A DNA stretch of 49,052 nt, taken from the NCBI GenBank assembly GCA_002315475.1, contig DCGI01000099.1:47409-96460 (forward strand). The letters run 5' to 3'. Made by a program: the position numbers and the translations under genes. The notes under the pieces are model-generated. The model was not told where the DNA came from and ran no database searches. It saw nothing but the letters and a program-made list of their open reading frames with translations. Of the stretch, positions 30,700 to 38,338 are shown piece by piece. Position 1 is the stretch's first letter; each line of letters opens with the position of its first letter. The DNA comes from Christensenella sp. UBA1782 (GTDB lineage: Bacteria > Bacillota > Clostridia > Christensenellales > DTU072).

Positions 30700-32250
30700 A
30701 TGGAAAAACAAAAGGTATCTGTTACGGCAAAAATAAAGGGTTTTTGGCAAAACATTCGCTCCATGGGAAAGAATTTAGATCCGAACGTTCCTTTGGAAAA
30801 ACAGAATAACGTAACGTTGAAAGAGTATATTGCTATTGCTGTTACCAAAATCGGTTCGCAGATGATCGGTATCACCGCCGGTTCTTACGGAGCTGTTTTC
30901 TTATACGAGTGCTTTTACGGTTCAAAAGGTATTACCAGTGCCGACGTTGCGAGCATTTCCGCCATTCTGACGACGATTACCACGATTTTGGGGTACGTCA
31001 TCGGTGCGATTACGGCAACCGTCGCTTATAAATGGAAAAGTAAATACGGCAGATATCGTCAATGGTATTTGTTGGGCTTGGTTCCGTATATCCTCCTCAA
31101 CATCCTTGCCTTTATCGTTCCCGATTTTAATCGAGAGGGTTTAATCGGTTACAAATTTGCCATATCCATAGCGAGTACGATGTTAAGCGGTTTTTACGGG
31201 ATCAGCGGGAATATCGTTCAGGTTATTTCCCCGAATCCCGTTGAAAAAAAGACGGTCATTTCCGCGCAACAGATTTTTTACTACATAGGGTACGGCTTGG
31301 CGTACGTGATTCCCTTCTTTTTCGGTATGGTTTCGAGCAACAAGCAAGCCATGTATCTCTTTATGATTTTGTTTGCGAGCGTCATTACGGTAGCGGGCAG
31401 TATCATGAGCTTCTTTTGGTGTCGAGAAAGAATCGAGCTTCCGCAAAAGAAGAAGGTCAAGATTACCGGTGCCACCATCGGATTGTTTAAGTATAAAAAC
31501 TATATTATTTACCACCTAATCGGTTATATCGGCATCTTTTCCATGACGGGGGAAATGATAACCTATTTGACCAGTATCGTCGTCGGCACGGATAACGGCA
31601 TTCTGTTTGCGTTGCCTTCGGCAATAGGAACCGCCGTCGGTATCGTGATTTGTACCTTCTTGTTTAAGAAAATCGAACCGGTCAAAATCTTGAATATCAT
31701 GGGCATCTATGCCCCGATTACGGCGTGTGCGACCTTTTTCTCGGTTTACTTTACGAGGAATTTTTCAAGTATACTCTTTTTTATCTGCTATTTCTTCTTC
31801 GGTATCTCCTTCGGACTTGCCGATATGGCAAAGGGGCACTTAGACGTCGAGTTTAACGACTTTTTGGAGTGGAAGACGGGAGAACGGGTGGAAGCGGTGC
31901 AGGGCGTCATTCCCGGTTGGATCGGTTCGGGCTTGTCCTACGGCAGAAGCATTTTGATTCCGTTCATGTTGGTTTGGATCGGTTACGAAACCAATACCGG
32001 CAGCATCAATCTGATGGAATACATGAAGGCACAACCGAATTACGAAAGCACTTGCTTGTGGCTACTGGCGTTTGCACTCTTCGGAACGGCGTTACAATAT
32101 TTGTTACGAGCCATTCTGCTGACCTTCTTCTACGATATTAAGGGAAAGAATAAAATCAGAATGTATGAAGAATTATCGGTTTTGAGAGCCAAACGTCATC
32201 AAGAAAACCTTGGCGAAATACCCGAACAAAAGGAGGAAGCGTGCGCTTAA
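30700..32250 (+). CDS. GPH-family (glycoside-pentoside-hexuronide:cation) symporter
   Basis: A 516-residue integral membrane protein with about 12 membrane segments and the MFS_2 / GPH pattern (an N-terminal SYGAVFLYECFYG region, KSKYGRYRQWYLLG between helices 2 and 3, and a second-half FGLADMAKG). These carry sugars with Na+ or H+. The N-terminal ~45 residues are cytoplasmic and charged. The stop overlaps the start of the sialidase-like gene, so the two are made together; the cargo may be a sugar released by that protein. Confidence 0.85.
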   Translation: MEKQKVSVTAKIKGFWQNIRSMGKNLDPNVPLEKQNNVTLKEYIAIAVTKIGSQMIGITAGSYGAVFLYECFYGSKGITSADVASISAILTTITTILGYVIGAITATVAYKWKSKYGRYRQWYLLGLVPYILLNILAFIVPDFNREGLIGYKFAISIASTMLSGFYGISGNIVQVISPNPVEKKTVISAQQIFYYIGYGLAYVIPFFFGMVSSNKQAMYLFMILFASVITVAGSIMSFFWCRERIELPQKKKVKITGATIGLFKYKNYIIYHLIGYIGIFSMTGEMITYLTSIVVGTDNGILFALPSAIGTAVGIVICTFLFKKIEPVKILNIMGIYAPITACATFFSVYFTRNFSSILFFICYFFFGISFGLADMAKGHLDVEFNDFLEWKTGERVEAVQGVIPGWIGSGLSYGRSILIPFMLVWIGYETNTGSINLMEYMKAQPNYESTCLWLLAFALFGTALQYLLRAILLTFFYDIKGKNKIRMYEELSVLRAKRHQENLGEIPEQKEEACA

Positions 32251-33497
32251 AAATTACGAAAAAAGTACTGCTATCCGCTTTAAGCGTCTTTTTGACGGTT
32301 GTCGTTTTGGTCGGTTGCGTTTTGGTCGGTCTTTATTTCGGTTCGAAAAAAAAGGTTTCCGACTTTATGGAGCAGGAGTACGAACGTGATTTCTCTTCCG
32401 AGCTCGTTATCGTCGATAAGACGGATTCGTATCTGGCTCATCCCGATTTGGTGCAGACCGATTCGGGCAGATTGCTCGTCGTTTATCCCGCCGGACACGG
32501 TAGAGGAAAAATTCTCATGAAGTACAGCGACGATTTCGGCAAAACGTGGTCGGAGCGTGTCGATACCCTTCCGAAAAGTTGGGATACTTCGCAAGAAACG
32601 CCGACAGTTTATAACGTACGGTTTGTCGACGGCTCTTCCAAATTGGTTTTAATCAGCGGTTGTCCCCATTGGAATTCCGGTTGGCGAGACGGAGAGTATT
32701 TGCCCGAAATGCAGGCAAACGGGTTTAACTTTTCCTACTCCGACGACGACGGGAACACTTGGAGCGAATTTGAAAATTGGCATGCGCCGATGAACTGTAT
32801 CGTGGCGATGTCGTCCTTAACGCAGATAAAAGAAGACGGGTGTTATATCGATAAGTGGATGGGAACCTTCCACGATGCGAACTTTATAAACTATAAAACC
32901 TATTTGACCTTTGACGAAACGGGCAAAGCGAATTGGTCGAAACCCGAACCGTTGCTTGCCGAGCATCGAGCCGTTGAAAAGGAAATGGGCATTTGTGAAA
33001 TCGAAATAATCAGGACGGATACCGACGCGTTGGTTTTGATGGCACGAGCCGAAAACCGAGTGAGCCGTTCTGCCGTTTGCGTCAGTACTGACGAAGGCAA
33101 TACATGGACGTCTCCCCGAGAATTACCTTATTATTTGTCGGGAGATCGCCACAAGGCGGAATACGACGAAACTACCGGCAAGGTAGTACTGTCTTTTCGG
33201 CAAATCATTCCCGAAAAGCCCAATCTTCTTTCTTCCAAAAGTACCATGGGGGACGGCTGGGTAGGCTGGGTAGGCACGTTTTCCGATCTGCTTGCCGTTG
33301 CCGACGGAAGCGCTACCGAACCTCTCGGAAAATCCTATTTGCTCGGTGCCCACTACGGGAATTGGTGCGATTGCGGTTATAACGGCATCGTCTGTAATGA
33401 CGGCAAAGCTTTGCTCGTTTCGTACGGGCAGTTTGATAAGGACTCCGATAATCCCTACATTGTCGCTTTGTCGATGGATTTAAGCATTTTCGGATAA
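32241..33497 (+). CDS. Membrane-anchored sialidase-like (BNR/Asp-box) protein
   Basis: A 418-residue protein that begins with GTG behind AGGAGG. Residues 1-33 form an uncleaved signal anchor, and the rest is extracellular. Three Asp-boxes (S-x-D-x-G-x-x-W: SDDFGKTW, SDDDGNTW, STDEGNTW) mark a six-bladed sialidase-like propeller. Real sialidases also need an arginine triad and a Tyr-Glu pair; R at RAENR and R at SFRQI are candidates, but I cannot confirm the set. It may act on a host or mucin sugar and feed the symporter in front of it. Confidence 0.78.
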   Translation: MRLKITKKVLLSALSVFLTVVVLVGCVLVGLYFGSKKKVSDFMEQEYERDFSSELVIVDKTDSYLAHPDLVQTDSGRLLVVYPAGHGRGKILMKYSDDFGKTWSERVDTLPKSWDTSQETPTVYNVRFVDGSSKLVLISGCPHWNSGWRDGEYLPEMQANGFNFSYSDDDGNTWSEFENWHAPMNCIVAMSSLTQIKEDGCYIDKWMGTFHDANFINYKTYLTFDETGKANWSKPEPLLAEHRAVEKEMGICEIEIIRTDTDALVLMARAENRVSRSAVCVSTDEGNTWTSPRELPYYLSGDRHKAEYDETTGKVVLSFRQIIPEKPNLLSSKSTMGDGWVGWVGTFSDLLAVADGSATEPLGKSYLLGAHYGNWCDCGYNGIVCNDGKALLVSYGQFDKDSDNPYIVALSMDLSIFG

Positions 33498-33500
33498 AAA

Positions 33501-33535
33501 GAAACCCATCGGCGTAGTCGGTGGGTTTCTTCTTT
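33501..33535 (+). terminator. Terminator of the symporter-sialidase unit
   Basis: GAAACCCA (33501-33508) pairs with TGGGTTTC (33522-33529), followed by TTCTTTTA. Confidence 0.8.
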
Positions 33536-33540
33536 TATAC

Positions 33541-33570
33541 AAAAAAGACCGAACAAAAAGCTCGGTCTGT
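33541..33570 (-). terminator. Terminator of the tRNA-Thr gene
   Basis: On the minus strand AGACCGA pairs with TCGGTCT and is followed by six T, 4 bp past the tRNA CCA end. Confidence 0.75.
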
Positions 33571-33573
33571 GTT

Positions 33574-33648
33574 TGGAGCTGGTAGTGAGATTCGAACTTA
33601 CAGTCCTCTCATTACGAATGAGATGCCTTACCGTTAGGCCATACCAGC
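33574..33648 (-). tRNA. tRNA-Thr (anticodon CGT), CCA encoded
   Basis: On the minus strand the acceptor GCTGGTA pairs with TACCAGC, followed by T and an encoded CCA. The D arm is GCC-loop-GGC, the anticodon stem TCTCA/TGAGA encloses TTCGTAA, so the anticodon is CGT, reading the threonine codon ACG. The T loop is TTCGAAT; its stem GTAAG/CTCAC has one A-C mismatch, which is unusual. It has its own terminator. Confidence 0.93.
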
Positions 33649-33797
33649 AACATTATCTATTTTACCATATTTTTGAATTTTGGCAAGTGTTTTGAGGTAG
33701 TTTTTTACGGTAAAGTGAAAATTTTTCGGGAAGCACCGTTTTGCCGAGGGCGAGGGGAGGAGGGTACTTCCATTCTATATAAGGAATAGGGGAAAGT

Positions 33798-33829
33798 GAA
33801 AAAGGACTGCCCGAAAGAGCAGTCCTTTT
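33798..33829 (-). terminator. Terminator of the NYN-domain gene
   Basis: AAAGGACTGC (33801-33810) pairs with GCAGTCCTTT (33819-33828); T-run on the minus strand. Confidence 0.8.
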
Positions 33830-33849
33830 CTGTTGACACATAGGTAAGC

Positions 33850-34437
33850 TTATTTCTTGTATTTGGCAAGAATGGATTCTCCGACCAAAACTTTGCGGAC
33901 GTCGGCAACGTAAGAACTTTCTTGTTGCGGCTTGGCGGCGGGAGCGGGCGTAACCTTCTTGGGAGCCTTTTTTTCGGGCTTTCTGGTGGTGGGAGCGGCA
34001 TATCCGTCGCGGAGATAGCTGACTTTTACGGGAATGAAACCGTTAAAAGCTTCGGCAAAAGCTCCTTCTTCCACGCCGATTTCCAAAACGTCTTTTCCGG
34101 TTTGTTTTAATTCGGTCAAGATGGGAAGGATGTCGCCTTCGCCTACGGCAAACGCTACGGCATCTACGGTAGAATTCAAGCTGATCTTGGTTCCGTCGAT
34201 GATTTGACGGCTATCCAATCTGTTTCTTCTACGGCTGGCAACGGGCGTAACGGCGTCATAACCTTTTGCGGCAATGTATTCGTTAAAGTCACGATTACGC
34301 TTGGCTACGTAGCTGTAGAATTTTACAAAAGCAATTTCATACTTTTCTTCGATTTCTTCGGTGAGTTTTCTAAAACCTTCACAAGAAACTCTCAGACTGC
34401 CCAGATCGATAAGCAGTGCGATTTTGGGTTTGTTCAT
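33850..34437 (-). CDS. NYN-domain (PIN-like) protein
   Basis: A 195-residue protein with an N-terminal NYN/LabA-like domain (about 1-130: IALLIDLGSLRVSCEGF, KFYSYVAKRNRDF, NSTVDAVAFAVGEGDILPILTELKQTGKDVLEIGV), giving the acidic residues of a PIN-like nuclease. A proline- and lysine-rich linker (about 138-168) and a short helical C-terminus follow. Related proteins act on RNA or have unknown roles. GGAGG-like AGGAAAA precedes the ATG. Confidence 0.8.
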   Translation of the reverse strand: MNKPKIALLIDLGSLRVSCEGFRKLTEEIEEKYEIAFVKFYSYVAKRNRDFNEYIAAKGYDAVTPVASRRRNRLDSRQIIDGTKISLNSTVDAVAFAVGEGDILPILTELKQTGKDVLEIGVEEGAFAEAFNGFIPVKVSYLRDGYAAPTTRKPEKKAPKKVTPAPAAKPQQESSYVADVRKVLVGESILAKYKK

Positions 34438-34595
34438 AATTTTTCCTCCAAACTTTTTTTAAAACGCAGGCTCATCACTGAACCTGCGTTTATTATAGCA
34501 TGTATCTTTTTGTTTTGCAAGAGGAAAACAAAAAATTTGCTATAAAAGAATTACAAAACCGACGGTTTCGGTTCCTTTAATCCTTTAATTGCTTT

Positions 34596-34880
34596 TTAGT
34601 CGGCGTATACGCTGACTTGTTTGTATCTGTTGTCACGAGTTCCTGCATCTTCGAAACGTACGACACCGTCGATCAGTGCAAAAAGTGTATCGTCCTTACC
34701 GATTCCCACGTTGGTACCGGCGTGAAATTTCGTTCCGCGTTGGCGTACTAAAATATTTCCGGCAAGACACTTTTGTCCATCGCTTTTCTTCGGTCCGAGT
34801 CTTTTAGACTCACTGTCACGACCGTTTCTGGTGCTTCCCATACCTTTTTTATGGGCGAACAGTTGAATATTGATAAACAT
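34596..34880 (-). CDS. rpmA: 50S ribosomal protein L27
   Basis: The 94-residue L27 shows the Firmicutes N-terminal extension FINIQLF before AHKKGMGSTRNGRDS. The Prp protease of the preceding gene cuts between Phe9 and Ala10 in this motif before L27 enters the ribosome. The body (KCLAGNILVRQRGTKFHAG, KDDTLFALIDG) is typical. Third gene of the L21-Prp-L27 operon. Confidence 0.98.
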   Translation of the reverse strand: MFINIQLFAHKKGMGSTRNGRDSESKRLGPKKSDGQKCLAGNILVRQRGTKFHAGTNVGIGKDDTLFALIDGVVRFEDAGTRDNRYKQVSVYAD

Positions 34881-34883
34881 AGT

Positions 34884-35204
34884 CTATTCCTCCAGTTTAA
34901 TATAGGCTTTATAGCCACTTTGAATATCCCTCAGCCCGAGTAACATCGTTTTGGTGACGGCATCAAGGCGTATCCTTTCTTCTTCGCTTTGCGGAGAGGG
35001 GACGGAAAAACGCAAATACCCTTCTTCTTTGACGTATTCGACCTTTTGGGAGGAAAACTCTACGACACCCATCAGAGCGGTACAAGCAATACTGCTGACG
35101 GCACTACACACAATGTCCTTTCCGAACTTGGCGTATCCCGCATGACCTTTCACTTCGACTTGGGTAACGAAGTCTCCCTGCTTTGTTACGACGATTCGTA
35201 TCAT
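34884..35204 (-). CDS. prp: Ribosomal-processing cysteine protease Prp
   Basis: A 106-residue Prp (YsxB/DUF464). The conserved GHAGYAKFGKDIVCSAVSSI carries the catalytic histidine (21) and cysteine (33). It removes the N-terminal extension of L27. Its position between rplU and rpmA, 3 bp before rpmA, is the usual one in Firmicutes. Confidence 0.97.
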   Translation of the reverse strand: MIRIVVTKQGDFVTQVEVKGHAGYAKFGKDIVCSAVSSIACTALMGVVEFSSQKVEYVKEEGYLRFSVPSPQSEEERIRLDAVTKTMLLGLRDIQSGYKAYIKLEE

Positions 35205-35216
35205 ACCGAGCGAAAA

Positions 35217-35522
35217 TTAGCCGTTAATGGCGGTGATTTTGACTTCGGTATAGGGTTGACGATGACCTTGACGTTTGCGTTCGTTCTTTTTGGACTTGTA
35301 CTTGAAGATATCAATCTTCCGACCTTTTCCGCTTTTCACGACAACCGCTTCCGCATAAGCATTTTCGACTGCTTTGCCACAAGAAATCTGTCCGTCTTTG
35401 TTGAGCATAAGCACCTTAAAACGTACAGTTTCGTTTTCCTTTTCTGCCAAAAGTTCCACTTTAATGACGGAATCTTGTTCCACCTTATATTGTTTTCCTC
35501 CGGCAACGATAATTGCGTACAT
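35217..35522 (-). CDS. rplU: 50S ribosomal protein L21
   Basis: The 101-residue L21 begins MYAIIVAGGKQYKVEQ and ends in KRQGHRQPYTEVKI. The start at 35522 is the family one; AAAGGAGG lies 10 nt upstream. The 5' leader (about 35523-35620) may contain the L21 leader RNA known in Bacillota, but I could not fold it with confidence. First gene of the L21-Prp-L27 operon. Confidence 0.97.
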   Translation of the reverse strand: MYAIIVAGGKQYKVEQDSVIKVELLAEKENETVRFKVLMLNKDGQISCGKAVENAYAEAVVVKSGKGRKIDIFKYKSKKNERKRQGHRQPYTEVKITAING

Positions 35523-35760
35523 AAAAACATAACCTCCTTTCTGAAGACTCGCTATCGGGGTGGCAAAACGCACTTCAACAAACCCTGTCTATGCGGCTAT
35601 GCAATACTATACTATAAATAAAATTTTTTGGCAAGCAAAATGCGCATCTTTCTCGGTAAAAATGATATTTTTGTCGGTTTTTTTCGGGAAAACGCTCTGC
35701 TCTGTCCATTGGCGTTTTATAAAAAAACCGTTGCGGAACGGCATGCAATATGTTTACCGT

Positions 35761-35803
35761 AAAAAATACGCCCCTTCCGACTTTACGTCATCGTAAGGGG
35801 CGT
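35761..35803 (-). terminator. Terminator of the phosphodiesterase-like gene
   Basis: ACGCCCCTT (35768-35776) pairs with AAGGGGCGT (35795-35803); on the minus strand it is followed by ATTTTTT. Confidence 0.75.
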
Positions 35804-35824
35804 TTACTTCTTTCGATTGCGGCT

Positions 35825-36640
35825 TTATGCCTTATGGGGGAGTACGCCGTAAAAGTGCAGAATGTTCATGTCTTTGGGGATGTTTTTGCCATGCTGTCCC
35901 AAACCGTAAAAGGTACGGTGGACGCCGTGGTCGGGAGAGAAAGAAACGAAGGTATCGTGATTTTGCCAGTTTTTCTCTACACAGTGCATCAGCTTGCCGA
36001 AAGATTCGTTATAGTGACGTAAAGCGTTTTGTGCCATGGGACTGGTAGGCCAAGAACGGTGCATTTTGTCGTCGTACTCTTGATTATAGACTTCGATGAC
36101 GTCGTATTCGTCTTCTTGTATCAATTCTAAGGCTTTTTCGATGACTTCTCCGTCGTACTTCATCAAATAATAGTCGATGGGACGTTCGGCATAAATTTTC
36201 GGCATGGATTGTCCCGCTACCGAAACGAGGGCGACTTTTTTACCGCTTCGAGGCAGGGCGTCGAAGATGGTGTCAACTTGCAAGACGGGTTTTTCGTATT
36301 TTTGAATACCGTGTACGGCGGGTTCGGCACCCGTATACATGGTGGCAAAACACACCGGCGTCTTCGGCGGGAAAGCCGTCAAAAAAGGGACGGTTACGTC
36401 GGTATAGGTGCGGACGTTATCAAAAAAATCGTAGTATTTTTCATAAATCCACTGTCCCACCGCATCGGGATTGTAAAGAAGAAGGCGGTCGACTCGTCCG
36501 TTTGCCTTTTCTTCGACCAGTTTTTTGATTTGCGGGACGTCTCCCGTTGCGTTACGAGGACGTTCGGAACCGATGATATCGCAAAGGGTTCCGCATAAAT
36601 TCGTTAAAGGAAACGTGTTAAAATCCATGGGGTTCACCAT
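35825..36640 (-). CDS. Alkaline-phosphatase-superfamily phosphodiesterase-like protein
   Basis: A 271-residue protein of the nucleotide pyrophosphatase/phosphodiesterase type. It shows PPKTPVCFATMYTGAEPAVHGI, which corresponds to the catalytic Thr/Ser region and conserved HGI of the superfamily, and FSPDHGVH near the end for metal binding. The N-terminal Asp region is less clear. The substrate is unknown. It overlaps the stop of the upstream membrane-protein gene; the ATG at 36628 is an alternative start. Confidence 0.72.
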   Translation of the reverse strand: MVNPMDFNTFPLTNLCGTLCDIIGSERPRNATGDVPQIKKLVEEKANGRVDRLLLYNPDAVGQWIYEKYYDFFDNVRTYTDVTVPFLTAFPPKTPVCFATMYTGAEPAVHGIQKYEKPVLQVDTIFDALPRSGKKVALVSVAGQSMPKIYAERPIDYYLMKYDGEVIEKALELIQEDEYDVIEVYNQEYDDKMHRSWPTSPMAQNALRHYNESFGKLMHCVEKNWQNHDTFVSFSPDHGVHRTFYGLGQHGKNIPKDMNILHFYGVLPHKA

Positions 36641-37305
36641 CTGCGACTGTCTTTTTGGGCTTCGTATTCTTCCTGCGTCATGAATTCCACCTTGCTTTTA
36701 TCGTGGGTTTCCTGACCGTAGTTGGAGGCTTCTTGTTGCTTTTTATATTTCTTGACGGCAAAAACCGTTTGATAATACAGGGGAATGACGAAGAAAATCA
36801 CCCAACCCGGATGCCACCAGTTTCCGAGAAAACCGAGCAATAAATAAATGACGATGCAGAATACCGGCAACAAAGCGTCGAAAATCAACCGAATATTTTT
36901 CTTGTTTACGGCGTTGACGACGATGTAATACAGCGGAATGGTGACCAAAACCACCCAACAACTACCCCAATAATCGAAATTGATGCACCCGAAAAACAAA
37001 TAAATGCCGATAGCCAAGACGGGGAAAGCAAAATAGTAGGCGTTTTTGCGGGTAATTGCTTCCGTTAAAGAGTAGTACAAAGGAATCAATAGGAAAATCA
37101 GCCAACCGGGATGCCACAAGGCGGGTTCACAGAAGAAGCCCATGCAAAGGTAGACGATGGCGCAAAGGGTGGGTAACAAAGTGTTTAACAGGAGTAACCA
37201 CAGCGGCACCTGTTTCTTTTGCGGTTGCGGAGCCGTCGGTTGTGCGGTACCGGAAGCAGACTTCGAAGATTCGGGTACAAACAGTTTTTTGATAAATTTG
37301 AACAT
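36634..37305 (-). CDS. Membrane protein with three W-x3-W-x-I-x3-IPLYY-type repeats
   Basis: A 223-residue protein with a charged start, a proline/glutamine-rich linker and six membrane segments arranged as three pairs. Each pair ends in a similar motif: WHPGWLIFLLIPLYY, WGSCWVVLVTIPLYY and WHPGWVIFFVIPLYY. The start at 37305 has GGAGG 8 nt upstream. The family is not one I can name with certainty. It is translationally coupled to the phosphodiesterase-like gene. Confidence 0.7.
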   Translation of the reverse strand: MFKFIKKLFVPESSKSASGTAQPTAPQPQKKQVPLWLLLLNTLLPTLCAIVYLCMGFFCEPALWHPGWLIFLLIPLYYSLTEAITRKNAYYFAFPVLAIGIYLFFGCINFDYWGSCWVVLVTIPLYYIVVNAVNKKNIRLIFDALLPVFCIVIYLLLGFLGNWWHPGWVIFFVIPLYYQTVFAVKKYKKQQEASNYGQETHDKSKVEFMTQEEYEAQKDSRRW

Positions 37306-37421
37306 AGACAATATCCTCCTATATATAAGGATAGCACAAATTCGACACGAAAGCAATAAGAAACTTTTTCTTTTTTGAAAAAGAAAAAACGTGAGGAAAG
37401 GGTTCCGTACGATGAAACACC

Positions 37422-37450
37422 TTGACGAAAAACCGTAAAAATGGTATGAT
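37422..37450 (+). promoter_or_regulatory. Promoter of rlmA
   Basis: TTGACG (37422-37427), exactly 17 bp and TATGAT (37445-37450). The gene starts 65 bp further on, behind AAAGGAGAG. Confidence 0.7.
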
Positions 37451-37515
37451 GAAGAAGATAAAAGAAAAACGTCGGCGGCGTTGCCGAAAAGAATGATTCA
37501 GAAAGGAGAGAGACG

Positions 37516-38325
37516 ATGGAGTACCCTTTTATCTGTCCGAAATGTAAACGAAAAATGACGCTCGAGGGGAAAAGCTATTATTGCCCCGAAAGGCATTGTT
37601 TCGACCTTGCCAAGAGCGGCTACGTCAATCTCGTATTGGCAAATTGTAAACATTCCGCCGAACCCGGCGACAACAAAGAAATGATACTGGCTCGCGTCAA
37701 CGTCATGCAAAACGGCTACTACGACAGTTTGGCGGACTGTATCGTCGAGATTCTGAAAGGACATCAACACGACACCGTCGCCGACGTCGGTTGCGGCGTG
37801 GGTTCGCTCACTTCGAGGGTGAAAAAAGCCTTTCCCGACTGTCGCTTGATAGGGAGCGACATTTCCAAAAATGCCGCCGACGCCGCCGCAAAACTTTGTA
37901 AAGAGGTGCCGTTTTGCGTAGCGAGCAGTAACGCCCTTCCGTTGGAGAGTGAAAGTCAGGACGCTTTGCTTTGCGCCTTTGCACCGGTGTTTGCCGAAGA
38001 ATTTTTGCGGGTACTGCGACCGGACGGCATCTTTATTCGGGTGGTACCCGATACCATGCATCTGTTCCGCTTAAAAGAGCAACTCTACGCCACCCCCCGT
38101 CCCAACGAACGGGACGTCGACGAACCGCAGGGCTTTACCAAAATAGAAACACGCTTCGTTGCCGACGATTTTACCGCCTACGGAGAAACGGTTTCTTCTT
38201 TGGTCAAAATGACGCCGTATTATTACCATACCTCCAAAGAGGATTTGGCTCGACTCTTTGCGAAGGAATCCCTTACGACAAACCGCGCCTTTGAAGTGCG
38301 TGTTTATAAAAAAATACCATCATAA
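37516..38325 (+). CDS. rlmA: 23S rRNA (guanine-N1)-methyltransferase RlmA-like
   Basis: A 269-residue RrmA/RlmA-type enzyme. The N-terminal zinc finger has CPKC and CPERHCFD, then LAKSGYVNLV. The AdoMet domain has VADVGCGVGS and a downstream aspartate at GSDIS. It methylates N1 of a guanine in helix 35 of 23S rRNA (G745 or G748 in model species). GGAGAG precedes the ATG. The next gene follows by 13 bp. Confidence 0.9.
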   Translation: MEYPFICPKCKRKMTLEGKSYYCPERHCFDLAKSGYVNLVLANCKHSAEPGDNKEMILARVNVMQNGYYDSLADCIVEILKGHQHDTVADVGCGVGSLTSRVKKAFPDCRLIGSDISKNAADAAAKLCKEVPFCVASSNALPLESESQDALLCAFAPVFAEEFLRVLRPDGIFIRVVPDTMHLFRLKEQLYATPRPNERDVDEPQGFTKIETRFVADDFTAYGETVSSLVKMTPYYYHTSKEDLARLFAKESLTTNRAFEVRVYKKIPS

Positions 38326-38338
38326 CGGAGGAAAATTT

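Noticed and set aside
33574..33648. tRNA-Thr as the integration site of the element
   Set aside because: It lies more than 4 kb outside the element, is whole, and no repeat of its 3' end was seen at the left end.
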